A program made the translations under genes and the position numbers. Positions 48,606 to 55,207 of a stretch of 64,000 nucleotides of DNA are shown here, one piece after another. The stretch is from positions 4,406,001 through 4,470,000 of the forward strand of contig NC_015675.1 in NCBI RefSeq assembly GCF_000176035.2, read 5' to 3'. The notes under the pieces were generated by a model. That model was not told where the DNA came from, did not search any database, and worked only from the letters and a program-made list of their open reading frames with translations. Position 1 is the stretch's first letter; each line of letters starts with the position of its first letter. This DNA is from Mesorhizobium opportunistum WSM2075 (GTDB taxonomy: Bacteria > Pseudomonadota > Alphaproteobacteria > Rhizobiales > Rhizobiaceae).

Positions 48606-48630
48606 AACCATTATTTTCAGCTTTGGTTCC
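48606..48630 (-). promoter_or_regulatory. EcfG-type general stress promoter
   Basis: On the minus strand GGAAC (48630-48626), 16 bases, GGTT (48609-48606). It faces the 87-residue gene starting at 48568. The rest of 48569-48887 holds nothing else I can support. Confidence 0.65.
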
Positions 48631-48887
48631 GATTGCCGAGAGGGGGATGCATGAATACACGCTCGAGAATGGCGAGCAGCGAACCCAGAGCGCGCATCAC
48701 GTCTCACGCGGGCGCGGATCGCGGATCAATGACGGCCGGGAGGCACCCCCGCGGGGCCGGCGCGCGGGCCAATTATCCGATCACCGACGCAGAAATTTTT
48801 ACCAAATATTCCGACCCCATAATGTGATTTGGTTTTTCAGCAGGTTCTCCCAATATGGACTGAGAGGGGGATTGGGAGGTCACGCGG

Positions 48888-49112
48888 ATGGAACGCCTGT
48901 TGAAGTCCGACGAAGTCATACAACAAGCCATAGACCAGGCTATTCAGGGCGAAATCGTCTCCCTTAGGAAGGCCATCGCATTCATCCGAACGAAGCGCCC
49001 TGACCTAAAGGGCGAGCTGGACGAATTGGGCCACGACAACCCGCTATGTGAAAAGGTGGTCCAAGTAGCTGCGCGGACTGGGAAAGCCGTTCTCTTCGAC
49101 CTGCACGATTAG
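48888..49112 (+). CDS. Small hypothetical protein, cassette family A
   Basis: A 74-residue protein, VIQQAIDQAIQGEIVSLRKAIAFIRTKRPDLKGELDELG, ending VVQVAARTGKAVLFDLHD. It shares the pattern G-(I/V)(V/I)S(L/V)(R/K)-x-(A/T)IA-x2-R and a terminal G-x3-xFD with 51979-52187 and 54582-54812, so the three define a paralogous family. The function is unknown. The ribosome site is gggaggtcac. Family members elsewhere in the window are followed by a coupled DUF982 gene; this one is not. Confidence 0.65.
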   Translation: MERLLKSDEVIQQAIDQAIQGEIVSLRKAIAFIRTKRPDLKGELDELGHDNPLCEKVVQVAARTGKAVLFDLHD

Positions 49113-49250
49113 GCCCACCGGGTTTACGACCGCTTGGGCTGCGCGGCGACGAGCTTATTCATGCACTCCAGCTGAAGTAGCCATTCAAGCAATCGTTCGG
49201 GAACCATTAAGGTCACCGAAGTTGGGTTTGGTTAGCAGTGCAGGCCGACC

Positions 49251-49427
49251 ATGCCAGAACTTACTACCGAGCAACAGCAGGCTATATCGCGTCTCATTCG
49301 GAGGTGGATTACTTCAGAGACCCTGCGGCGTTACATCACCCGCTTGCTAAACCTCCCGGCAAACCCCGACGTGTCCGACGAGCAGCGGTCCATGCTTGAC
49401 GAGCTAGATCGGAAACGCAAGCAATGA
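49251..49427 (+). CDS. Small hypothetical protein, cassette family D (copy 1)
   Basis: A 58-residue protein, PELTTEQQQAISRLIRRWITSETLRRYIT, then LLNLPANPDVSDEQRSMLDELDRKRKQ. The second copy at 51492 is nearly identical at DNA level, including about 10 bases before the ATG. The upstream GGAAC box at 49199 is spaced one base short of the EcfG-type consensus (N15 before AGTT). The function is unknown. Confidence 0.6.
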   Translation: MPELTTEQQQAISRLIRRWITSETLRRYITRLLNLPANPDVSDEQRSMLDELDRKRKQ

Positions 49428-49431
49428 CCCG

Positions 49432-49480
49432 ATGGAACCCAGATACGGACTGAGGCGCGACCCCAATGGAACCTTTTGTC
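49432..49480 (+). pseudogene. Remnant of cassette family C
   Basis: MEPRYGLRRDPNGTF matches the start of the family C proteins (MEPRYELKKEPKGW at 51673, MSHQRYDLRRDPDGSW at 49713), then the similarity stops. The lost remainder is replaced by the EcfG-type promoter and gene starting at 49523. Confidence 0.6.
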
Positions 49481-49492
49481 GGACAATTGGTT
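49468..49492 (+). promoter_or_regulatory. EcfG-type general stress promoter
   Basis: GGAAC (49468-49472), 16 bases, GGTT (49489-49492). The next start codon is at 49523, the candidate NepR-like gene. Confidence 0.65.
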
Positions 49493-49522
49493 ATAGGCGC
49501 CTGGACTCATGGGGACTCCCTA

Positions 49523-49795
49523 ATGGCGAAGCGCGACAATGCCGGTCACAAGACCGTCGCCGACTCTCTTCAGGAACTGATCCGAAACGAGAACAACCGT
49601 CGTCAGGTTCGGAGGGCCTTCCGGTTGGAGGTCGAACCTGAGTTGCCGCCGACGTTAGCCTCACTCCTCGACGCCATTGAACAGGCTCATCAGGAAACCC
49701 TAAATTACCCTCATGAGCCACCAGAGGTACGACTTGAGGCGAGACCCGGATGGGAGCTGGACGGTGTTCGACGTGTTCACCGGGCAGCCGGCTGA
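49523..49795 (+). CDS. Candidate NepR-like anti-sigma protein
   Basis: A 90-residue product. Residues about 29-56 (VRRAFRLEVEPELPPTLASLLDAIEQA) follow the NepR core pattern LR-x-Y-x3-(L/V)-x-EP-(L/V)-P-x2-(F/L)-x2-LL-x2-(L/I)E-x-A. In alphaproteobacteria NepR sequesters EcfG and is released from it by phosphorylated PhyR. The gene has its own EcfG-type promoter, as nepR genes do. The last 28 residues overlap the next gene in another phase and are probably a read-through tail. No phyR or ecfG is adjacent, so this would be an orphan paralogue. The match is by eye and modest. Confidence 0.45.
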   Translation: MAKRDNAGHKTVADSLQELIRNENNRRQVRRAFRLEVEPELPPTLASLLDAIEQAHQETLNYPHEPPEVRLEARPGWELDGVRRVHRAAG

Positions 49796-49904
49796 TGAGT
49801 GGAGGGCACCGGCTGAACACTTCGACCAGCCCTACGCCGAGGACTTGGCAGCGATCCTGAATGTCGAAGACCTGAAATGTGGGGTCGTCCGAGGTGATCA
49901 GTGA
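49713..49904 (+). CDS. Small hypothetical protein, cassette family C (copy 2)
   Basis: A 63-residue protein, MSHQRYDLRRDPDGSWTVFDVFTGQPADEW, then PYAEDLAAILNVEDLK. It belongs to a family with copies at 49432 (remnant), 51673 and 52467 (frameshifted), all starting with RY-(D/E/G)L-(R/K)2. Two short beta strands are likely followed by a helix. It overlaps the end of the previous gene. The function is unknown. Confidence 0.6.
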   Translation: MSHQRYDLRRDPDGSWTVFDVFTGQPADEWRAPAEHFDQPYAEDLAAILNVEDLKCGVVRGDQ

Positions 49905-50087
49905 CGACGTCCTTGGCCTGCATTCCCAAGTACTTTAGTAAAATCTTGTCGTTGTCTTATATGCAACTGACTCTATGCCGCCTGAATATCCTGTGTATTC
50001 GGCAACGAAGTGGCACCTTAGCGCGTACTAATGTGAGCGGCGGCCCTACGCTTGCCGCACTTAGTAAGCCAACCACAGGAGAGTGTC

Positions 50088-50884
50088 ATGGCAAGTATCC
50101 TTGCGAGAACCGCCAAAGCATTGGCGAGTGGTGCAATGATTGCAGTTATGTGCATGCCGGCATATGCGGGCGGGATCGGCGTCGGAGCCGGAGCCTCGGT
50201 CGGTGGGAGCGGCGGCGTGAATGCGGGGGTGGGTGCTTCCATCGGCGGTTCGGGCGGAGTGAACGCTGGCGTCGGCGCCTCGAACGGTGGCGCGGGCGGC
50301 GTCAATGCCGGTGCTGGTGTTTCGGTTGGAGGGGCAGGCGGCGTGAACGCCGGCCTCGGAACATCAGTTGGAGGCACCACTGGCATCAGTGCCGGAGCCG
50401 CTGCGACGGTGGGCAGCCCGAAGGTTTTGAAGGCTAGAATTGGCGCAAAGATCGGTGGCCCCAATACATTGCGGGCAGGGGCGGGGGCTTCGGTCGGTGG
50501 CTCAAGCGGCGTCAATGCCGGCCTCGGGGCGTCGGTCGGCGGCTCCAGCGGTATTAATGCCGGAGCCGGTGCGCGGGTAGGCGGAACCAACGGTGTGACG
50601 GCCGGATTGGGTACAACTTGGGCGGCACGAGCGGCGTTGGTGCTGGGGCGGGCGTAGGCATTGGCAACGGCGTCAATATGGCTCTCGGCATCGGCGTCGG
50701 AAACAGTCCGAGCAGCCCAAGCAACCCAGGCAATCCGACCGGTCCCAAAGTAGCCAGTGCCCTCGCTAATATGTCGGATGGCAAGTTGGCTCGCATGAAG
50801 AAGCGGTGCGTAGACGTGCTTGGCAGCCAAGAGACTTATGACCGCGACCTGCGCCAGCTCTGCCTACTGATCGCCGGCCGTTGA
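50088..50884 (+). pseudogene. Exported glycine-rich repeat protein, one-base frameshift
   Basis: From ATG 50088 (ribosome site caggaga) there is a signal peptide (ASILARTAKALASGAMIAVMCMPAYA, about 1-27) and then about ten tandem repeats of roughly 14 residues of the form GASVGGSGGVNAGV. At about 50618 the frame runs into AARAALVLGRA and stops at 50657, while the repeat continues in the next phase (GGTSGVGAGAGVGIGNG) and ends with a charged C-terminal domain (VASALANMSDGKLARMKKRCVDVLGSQETYDRDLRQLCLLIAGR). Restoring one base (act-gtg-ggc) joins them into about 265 residues. Probably an envelope or matrix protein if intact. Confidence 0.8.
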
Positions 50885-50957
50885 TCTGGACAGCCGGGAA
50901 GGAAGTGCGAACCAGCCGTAGGGCGGTATGACACTCTCCTAGCGTTCGGCCAGTCAG

Positions 50958-50989
50958 AAAGCCCGTCTCCCGCAAGCGACGGGCTTTTT
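50958..50989 (+). terminator. Rho-independent terminator
   Basis: aaagcccgtc (50958-50967), a ten-base loop, gacgggcttt (50978-50987) and a T-tract. It lies 74 bases past the end of the glycine-rich repeat gene, supporting that gene as a former or current transcription unit. Confidence 0.85.
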
Positions 50990-51211
50990 GCCGGTGCTAT
51001 TCAAGAAAGATCTTCGATCATTCATAGCTTCTAACGCTCGCGGCTCGTCTCTAAACCCTCCATGTAGTTGGCTAGCCTGAGCCTTTCCTGGCTCCGATCA
51101 CCCGCGCAGAGATTTGCACTAAATTCCGACACGATCGGTCGGGCTTTAGTGCGAGTTGACATTCACCCGAGCCGCTCAAATGATCCCGCCAAATCGGTGG
51201 CAGGGGATCAC

Positions 51212-51415
51212 ATGCCGATAGCACGCCTCGCGAAAGACAGCGTCTTTGAACCTGAAGATCTGACCTTTCTGTACGAAATGTTGGACCAACTCTGTTTGCT
51301 GCGCGGGATAGAGCGCCAAAGCCATGAAGCTGAAGCGGCGGCCCTGGCGCTGATCGCCCGCTACAAGGCTGGGCTGCGCGGTGACGAACTCGCGCAATCG
51401 TTGGAAATCAAATAG
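51212..51415 (+). CDS. Small hypothetical protein
   Basis: A 67-residue soluble helical protein, MPIARLAKDSVFEPEDLTFLYEMLDQLCLLRGIERQSHEAEAAALALIARYKAGLRGDELAQSL. Proteins of this shape (acidic EPED followed by two helices ending ALIA-x-YKAG) are common in rhizobia without a known function. I chose ATG 51212 after ggcagggg rather than a start 144 bases upstream whose extension looks non-coding. Confidence 0.6.
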   Translation: MPIARLAKDSVFEPEDLTFLYEMLDQLCLLRGIERQSHEAEAAALALIARYKAGLRGDELAQSLEIK

Positions 51416-51438
51416 CCGATTTGAGGCAGTCCAATCAG

Positions 51439-51463
51439 GGAACCACCAAGGCCACCAATGGTT
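51439..51463 (+). promoter_or_regulatory. EcfG-type general stress promoter
   Basis: GGAAC (51439-51443), 16 bases, GGTT (51460-51463), about 29 bases before the family D start at 51492. Confidence 0.6.
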
Positions 51464-51491
51464 GGGCTCAGTGCAACCGTGCAGGCCGACC

Positions 51492-51689
51492 ATGCAAGAA
51501 CTGTCTACCGAGCAACAGCAGGCTATATCGCGTCTCATTCGGAAGTGGATTACTTCTGAGACCCTGCGTCATTACATCTTCCAACTGCTGAAACTCCCTG
51601 CCGACCCGGATCTATTCGAGGAGCAGCGGTCCAAGCTTGACGAGCTTAATAGGAAGCACAACCTATCGTCCCATGGAACCAAGGTATGA
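51492..51689 (+). CDS. Small hypothetical protein, cassette family D (copy 2)
   Basis: A 65-residue protein, MQELSTEQQQAISRLIRKWITSETLRHYIFQ, then LLKLPADPDLFEEQRSKLDELNRK, a close copy of 49251-49427. It overlaps the next gene (51673) by 17 bases. An EcfG-type promoter lies directly upstream, so this pair is probably stress-induced. Confidence 0.6.
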   Translation: MQELSTEQQQAISRLIRKWITSETLRHYIFQLLKLPADPDLFEEQRSKLDELNRKHNLSSHGTKV

Positions 51690-51861
51690 ACTGAAGAAGG
51701 AGCCGAAGGGGTGGTCGGTGGTCGACCGACACACCGGCAAACCAGCCGAGCCCGAAGGTCACCCAGCCGTCTGCCTGGACGTCACCTACGCGACTGACCT
51801 GGTGATGCTCCTGAACGCCAACGACCTGAAGAGCAGACTCTCTTGCGGTCGATTCGCCTGA
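51673..51861 (+). CDS. Small hypothetical protein, cassette family C (copy 3)
   Basis: A 62-residue protein, MEPRYELKKEPKGWSVVDRHTGKPAEPEGHPAVCLDVTYATDLVMLLNANDLKSRL, related to 49713-49904 and 52467-52659. The shared features are the RY-x-L start, the V(V/F)D-x2-(T/N)G-(K/Q)P turn and the (A/Y)-x-DL-x2-(L/I)LN-x-(N/E)DLK end. The function is unknown. Confidence 0.6.
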   Translation: MEPRYELKKEPKGWSVVDRHTGKPAEPEGHPAVCLDVTYATDLVMLLNANDLKSRLSCGRFA

Positions 51862-51978
51862 CGGGACCGGTTGTCCGCAAGCCAACGTTCATCTTCTTTG
51901 TACGCTTACCGCTCTTGTTTCTTGTAAAAACGCGCGAGAGAATCGGTCGACTGAGCTTCTGTCTCGGTGGAGGGTGGG

Positions 51979-52187
51979 ATGGATGCTCAAGCGTCTGGTT
52001 GGCCCCTGGTTTGCGACGTCCTGAGGGATTTTCAAGAGGGGAACGTAGTCTCCTTAAAGGCGACCATTGCAATGGTGCGGAACGCGAGCCGCATCCCTTG
52101 GAGTCGGACTGTCATCTGATCGAGATTATCGTTGATGTGGCTCCGAAGCGGGGCATGTTCGTTGCCTTTGACGTGCGTGAAGCCTGA
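51979..52187 (+). pseudogene. Cassette family A protein, frameshifted
   Basis: ATG 51979 (ribosome site ggagggtggg) gives MDAQASGWPLVCDVLRDFQEGNVVSLKATIAMVRNASR. The family end LESDCHLIEIIVDVAPKRGMFVAFDVREA is in another phase from about 52098. The intact paralogue at 54582-54812 reads VRERGRELHETDCQLV across the break, placing the indel near 52090-52098. Its stop overlaps the next ATG as TGATG. Confidence 0.7.
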
Positions 52188-52434
52188 TGCCCCTCGGTCG
52201 GTTCATCCTCCGGTCACAGTAAAGACCACCATCGAGGGTGATGTCCGGCACACCATCAGCGACGTTCAAGCGGCAAGGGAACAACTCGTTCAGTGGACCA
52301 AAAGAGGGCCGAAATGGTATCTGGCGGCCGGTGCCTCCTTGGCCTCACTTGATGGCAAATTACCCCCACACGTGGCTCGAAGGGCGTTCGTTGCTATCGA
52401 GGAAGGGATGCTTCTCTACGATCCTGAGGGTTGA
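52187..52434 (+). pseudogene. DUF982 family protein (copy 3), frameshifted near the start
   Basis: ATG 52187 overlaps the family A stop and gives MPLGRF, after which the DUF982 sequence continues in another phase (HPPVTVKTTIEGDVRHTISDVQ, then AAREQLVQWTKRGPKWYLAAGASLASLDGKLPPHVARRAFVAIEEGMLLYDPEG). A GTG at 52177 could start the second phase, but the TGATG coupling and the matching arrangement at 54582 favour an indel near 52205. Confidence 0.6.
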
Positions 52435-52466
52435 AGAGGCTCATAAGCGGACCCTAAATTACCCTC

Positions 52467-52659
52467 ATGATAGAGCGGCGGTATGACCTGAGGCGACACC
52501 CAGACGGGACCTGGACGGTGTTCGACGTGTTCAACGGGCAGCCAGTTTCGCCTGATGGTATCGCAGCCGTTGGCCTCAACAGAGTATGCCGACGATCTGG
52601 TCGACCTACTGAATGCCGAGGACCTGAAGAGCAGGCTTTCCCAGGGGAGGTTCACCTGA
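52467..52659 (+). pseudogene. Cassette family C protein (copy 4), frameshifted
   Basis: MIERRYDLRRHPDGTWTVFDVFNGQPVSPDGIAAVGL is followed, in another phase from about 52575, by TEYADDLVDLLNAEDLKSRLSQGRFT and a stop at 52657-52659. Just upstream, 52433-52466 still encodes EEAHKRTLNYPHD, the tail of the NepR-like gene of the 49.5-kb cassette, so this unit was built from the same parts. Confidence 0.7.
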
Positions 52660-53015
52660 TGGCCACCCACTGGTTCAACCCAGCGACCGATATGGAGAGG
52701 ACGGCCGGCGCATCTATAGCGCCTATGCCGCTTCTGACGAAAAGAAGCCGGTTAATCGACGCAAATAGCGGCGGCTCATAGGTGGCGGATCGATCGCTGC
52801 GGTTCTGAGCGCATTGCTCTACCTGCTAGGGGCTGGTTAACGGGCGATTGATGCGGCCCGGCGCCTGTAGATTGGGATGTGAACAGGAACCGGGCCTAAC
52901 CGACCGGGCTGTTTGTGAGCACGGCACCGTCGGCTGGAGTGATTTATGCGCCAATGCTAATATACATTTAAAGCCATCCGAATGAGGTACGAGAACAACA
53001 ATCAGGGAGCAACCA

Positions 53016-53192
53016 ATGACAGATAAAGCTGACCAACTCGGTCACGAGCGGGCGTCCTGTCACGCGGCATGGCCCATCAATGCATGCGGCTGGCTACAGG
53101 CGGGCACAAGGGCGAGGGGACGCAGTGGGCGGGTGAGCCGAGCGTTGGCGGATCGACATGCATCCGCAACCAACCCTGCCGCCGCTCGTTGA
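53016..53192 (+). CDS. Possible very small protein
   Basis: A 58-codon frame starting MTDKADQLGHERASCHAAW after a cagggagcaacc ribosome site, ending at TGA 53190-53192 and followed by a strong terminator at 53226. The second half is Arg/Ala/Gly-rich and unconvincing, so this may be a fragment. The rest of 52660-53401 holds nothing I can support. Confidence 0.3.
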   Translation: MTDKADQLGHERASCHAAWPINACGWLQAGTRARGRSGRVSRALADRHASATNPAAAR

Positions 53193-53225
53193 CCTATGCT
53201 GGTTGATCCCAGCACTCCAGACCCT

Positions 53226-53255
53226 GCCCGCTGCCACCCGGTGGCGGGCTTTTTT
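53226..53255 (+). terminator. Rho-independent terminator
   Basis: gcccgctgccac (53226-53237), short loop, gtggcgggc (53241-53249) and six T residues. Similar cccgctgcc...ggcgggc hairpins recur at about 53913-53941 and 57693-57722. Confidence 0.85.
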
Positions 53256-53401
53256 GTGCATTAGCGGAACTTGATATTTCGGAGCAGGTTTTAAAGGCGG
53301 CAGCGTCCCCCGCTGCCAGCCGAGTGGCCCCAACCCTCGGCCGGGTCCGCCTCTGCTCGCCAGTGGGGGCGGACCCACTGCGGCTCGCAGCGCCTGGTTG
53401 T

Positions 53402-53608
53402 TCAGTACAGCAAGTCGGCGAACTGAAACTCGGACACTCTCCCGCTGGCCTCGTCAGTCACCTCGATGAAGTAGTCTCCCGTCCTGTGGAGCGTCAAAGT
53501 TCGACCTGTTGCCACTTCCGCTGCACGAAAAGATGTCGGCGCTTCCGCGCGAAATTCCGCTATCACGCGCCCCGCCAGAAGCTCCCGTATCTGATACGAC
53601 ACCGCCAC
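53402..53608 (-). CDS. Small hypothetical protein
   Basis: A 68-residue soluble protein, AVSYQIRELLAGRVIAEFRAEAPTSFRAAEVATGRTLTLHRTGDYFIEVTDEASGRVSEFQFADLLY. It is predominantly beta-strand by pattern and well formed from start to stop. The family is not recognised. It lies alone between terminator-like sequences. Confidence 0.55.
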   Translation of the reverse strand: MAVSYQIRELLAGRVIAEFRAEAPTSFRAAEVATGRTLTLHRTGDYFIEVTDEASGRVSEFQFADLLY

Positions 53609-53658
53609 CCCTCACGAACCATTTATTAAGGATACCTAACGTAGCAGACGGGGGGCGT

Positions 53659-54267
53659 CTATTGCAGTTTGGGTCGGGGCAGCGCGCGTTTAATATCAAA
53701 GGTCTCTGGCAAGCTCGGTTCGTTGCCTTTCCTGACGGAAGCCGTCGTCATGGCATCGGCCGGGAGAAGGATTACCATCCTGGCCTTGGGCTCGGGCCAA
53801 ATCGGCCCCCCAAACAGAAATAATACGGCTGCCAGCACGCACACGAGCAGGGCGGTGGCCAAGACATTCGCAATGATCTCTCCAAATTGCATCCTGCTCT
53901 CCGCAAACATAATGCCCGCTGCCTCACCAGGAGGCGGCGGGCATCGGGCATCTTGTGAACTGACGGTGAAGGGACGTTTGTCCGTCAGTTTCGTGTCAAT
54001 GAAGCGGAACGCCTTATGTTTCTGGAATAGGACCTTTGCGTCCGCCGATGGGACTTTGGTCTCACATTGGAGGGAGCGCAATTTGACCTGGGGGCGACCT
54101 GTGATGCTGCCTAGGCTGTTGCTCCACCCTGCTCGATCAAAGGCCGCGATGGCGTCATCGCCTGTATAAACCGCTATGACCTCGCACCCTGCCTCAACGA
54201 GGGATTGCTCGACGTCCAACAGGATGAGGCTCTCATCCTCCACAACTAGGACTGCACCTGAGGTCAT
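53659..54267 (-). pseudogene. Truncated response-regulator receiver joined to unrelated sequence
   Basis: The first 45 residues are the start of a CheY-like receiver (AVLVVEDESLILLDVEQSLVEAGCEVIAVYTGDDAIAAFDR) with the acidic pair E-D in place, but the frame leaves the fold before the phospho-acceptor strand and continues into unrelated sequence. The last part (from about 53892) contains a single hydrophobic helix (IIANVLATALLVCVLAAVLFLFGG) and could be an independent small membrane protein. The receiver is almost certainly non-functional. Confidence 0.6.
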
Positions 54268-54343
54268 CGGAAGCTAGCGGCTTGCTGTTGCGCCCGACGC
54301 GCAACGAACGGAAGTCCCGAACTTCCCCGCGGACTAACACATG

Positions 54344-54582
54344 TTAATCGGGCAGCAGCATCTCCTCCTCCTGAGCCGCGTCCTCAAACAGCAGTCGGAA
54401 CTCGTTGGTTGGCATCTTGCCATCCATGGCCGAAAGGCATGCCTCAGCCGCCAGTCGCCATCTGGGTCCACGGTTGGGCCACTTCAGGAGTTCCTCTGCG
54501 GCAGCATCGACACGGGGACCCCAAGGCGAAACCCAGGGCGGTCGGTCCTCACATAGACCGGGGGAGCGAACCAGCGCGGCAT
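54344..54582 (-). pseudogene. DUF982 family protein (copy 4), frameshifted
   Basis: ATG 54582 overlaps the family A stop as TAATG and gives MPRWFAPPVYVRTDRPGFRLG, a typical DUF982 N-terminus. The core AAAEELLKWPNRGPRWRLAAEACLSAMDGKMPTNEFRLLFEDAAQEEEMLL is in another phase from about 54507. A continuous frame from 54631 reads the N-terminal part in the wrong phase. The A-then-DUF982 order is the same as at 51979-52434. Confidence 0.65.
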
Positions 54583-54812
54583 TAGGGCTCGCGGACGTCG
54601 AATGCCACGAACAGCCCGCGTTTGACGGCAAAATCGACGATCATTGCGACCAACTGGCAGTCGGTTTCATGGAGCTCACGACCACGCTCGCGGACTTCTG
54701 CAATCGTCGCTTTTACGGAGATTATGTCGCCGGGTTGAGAACCAAGAAGGGTCTCGCAGACCAGCTCTTTCGCTGTTTGCTGCACAGGCCAGACAGGTGC
54801 TTGAATGTCCAT
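54582..54812 (-). CDS. Small hypothetical protein, cassette family A (intact copy)
   Basis: A 76-residue protein, PVWPVQQTAKELVCETLLGSQPGDIISVKATIAEVRERGRELHETDCQLVAMIVDFAVKRGLFVAFDVREP. It is the intact reference for the broken copy at 51979 and relates to 48888-49112. The ATG follows cgggaggatggg. Its stop overlaps the next ATG, so it is coupled to a DUF982 gene. The function is unknown. Confidence 0.65.
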   Translation of the reverse strand: MDIQAPVWPVQQTAKELVCETLLGSQPGDIISVKATIAEVRERGRELHETDCQLVAMIVDFAVKRGLFVAFDVREP

Positions 54813-54938
54813 CCCATCCTCCCGAAGAGACAGGAACTCAATCAGCTATTCTGGGGAGCGCGCCCTGGAAAAATCAAGAGCCGGAAGCGTACAGAGCGGA
54901 TGCGGAGCCCTGATAAAGGGCGCTCTGAATGTCGCCGC

Positions 54939-55124
54939 CTAATTTACCAACAGGAGGAGCGGTTTGTGCTTCGGCCGTTCGTGCCAAATCACCTGGCGCA
55001 AGTCGCGCATGTCGACCTGCTGCCCGCAAGTCGGGCAGGTATAGAAATTGTCGTTCTCGTCGGCCGGCTCGCCGCCATGCTGTTTGCCGGGGATTGGTGG
55101 TCCAAGATCGGATAGCTTCGTCAT
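54939..55124 (-). CDS. Small zinc-ribbon protein
   Basis: A 61-residue protein with a CPTCGQQVDMRDLRQVIWHE segment. The CxxC pair plus the downstream histidines (WHERPKH) suggest a single zinc site. Proteins of this type, with the YTCP(T/S)CGQ(Q/A)VDMR start, are frequent in rhizobial accessory regions, and their function is unknown. A weak EcfG-like site (GGAAC at 55158-55154, 17 bases, AGTT at 55136-55133) would give an almost leaderless message. Confidence 0.7.
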   Translation of the reverse strand: MTKLSDLGPPIPGKQHGGEPADENDNFYTCPTCGQQVDMRDLRQVIWHERPKHKPLLLLVN

Positions 55125-55207
55125 CCCCGTCGAACTTTCAATTTACCTAAAATGTTCCGGAACCATTTTAGCGCGCACTAATTGAATCGCACTATGCGAG
55201 TCAGCGC

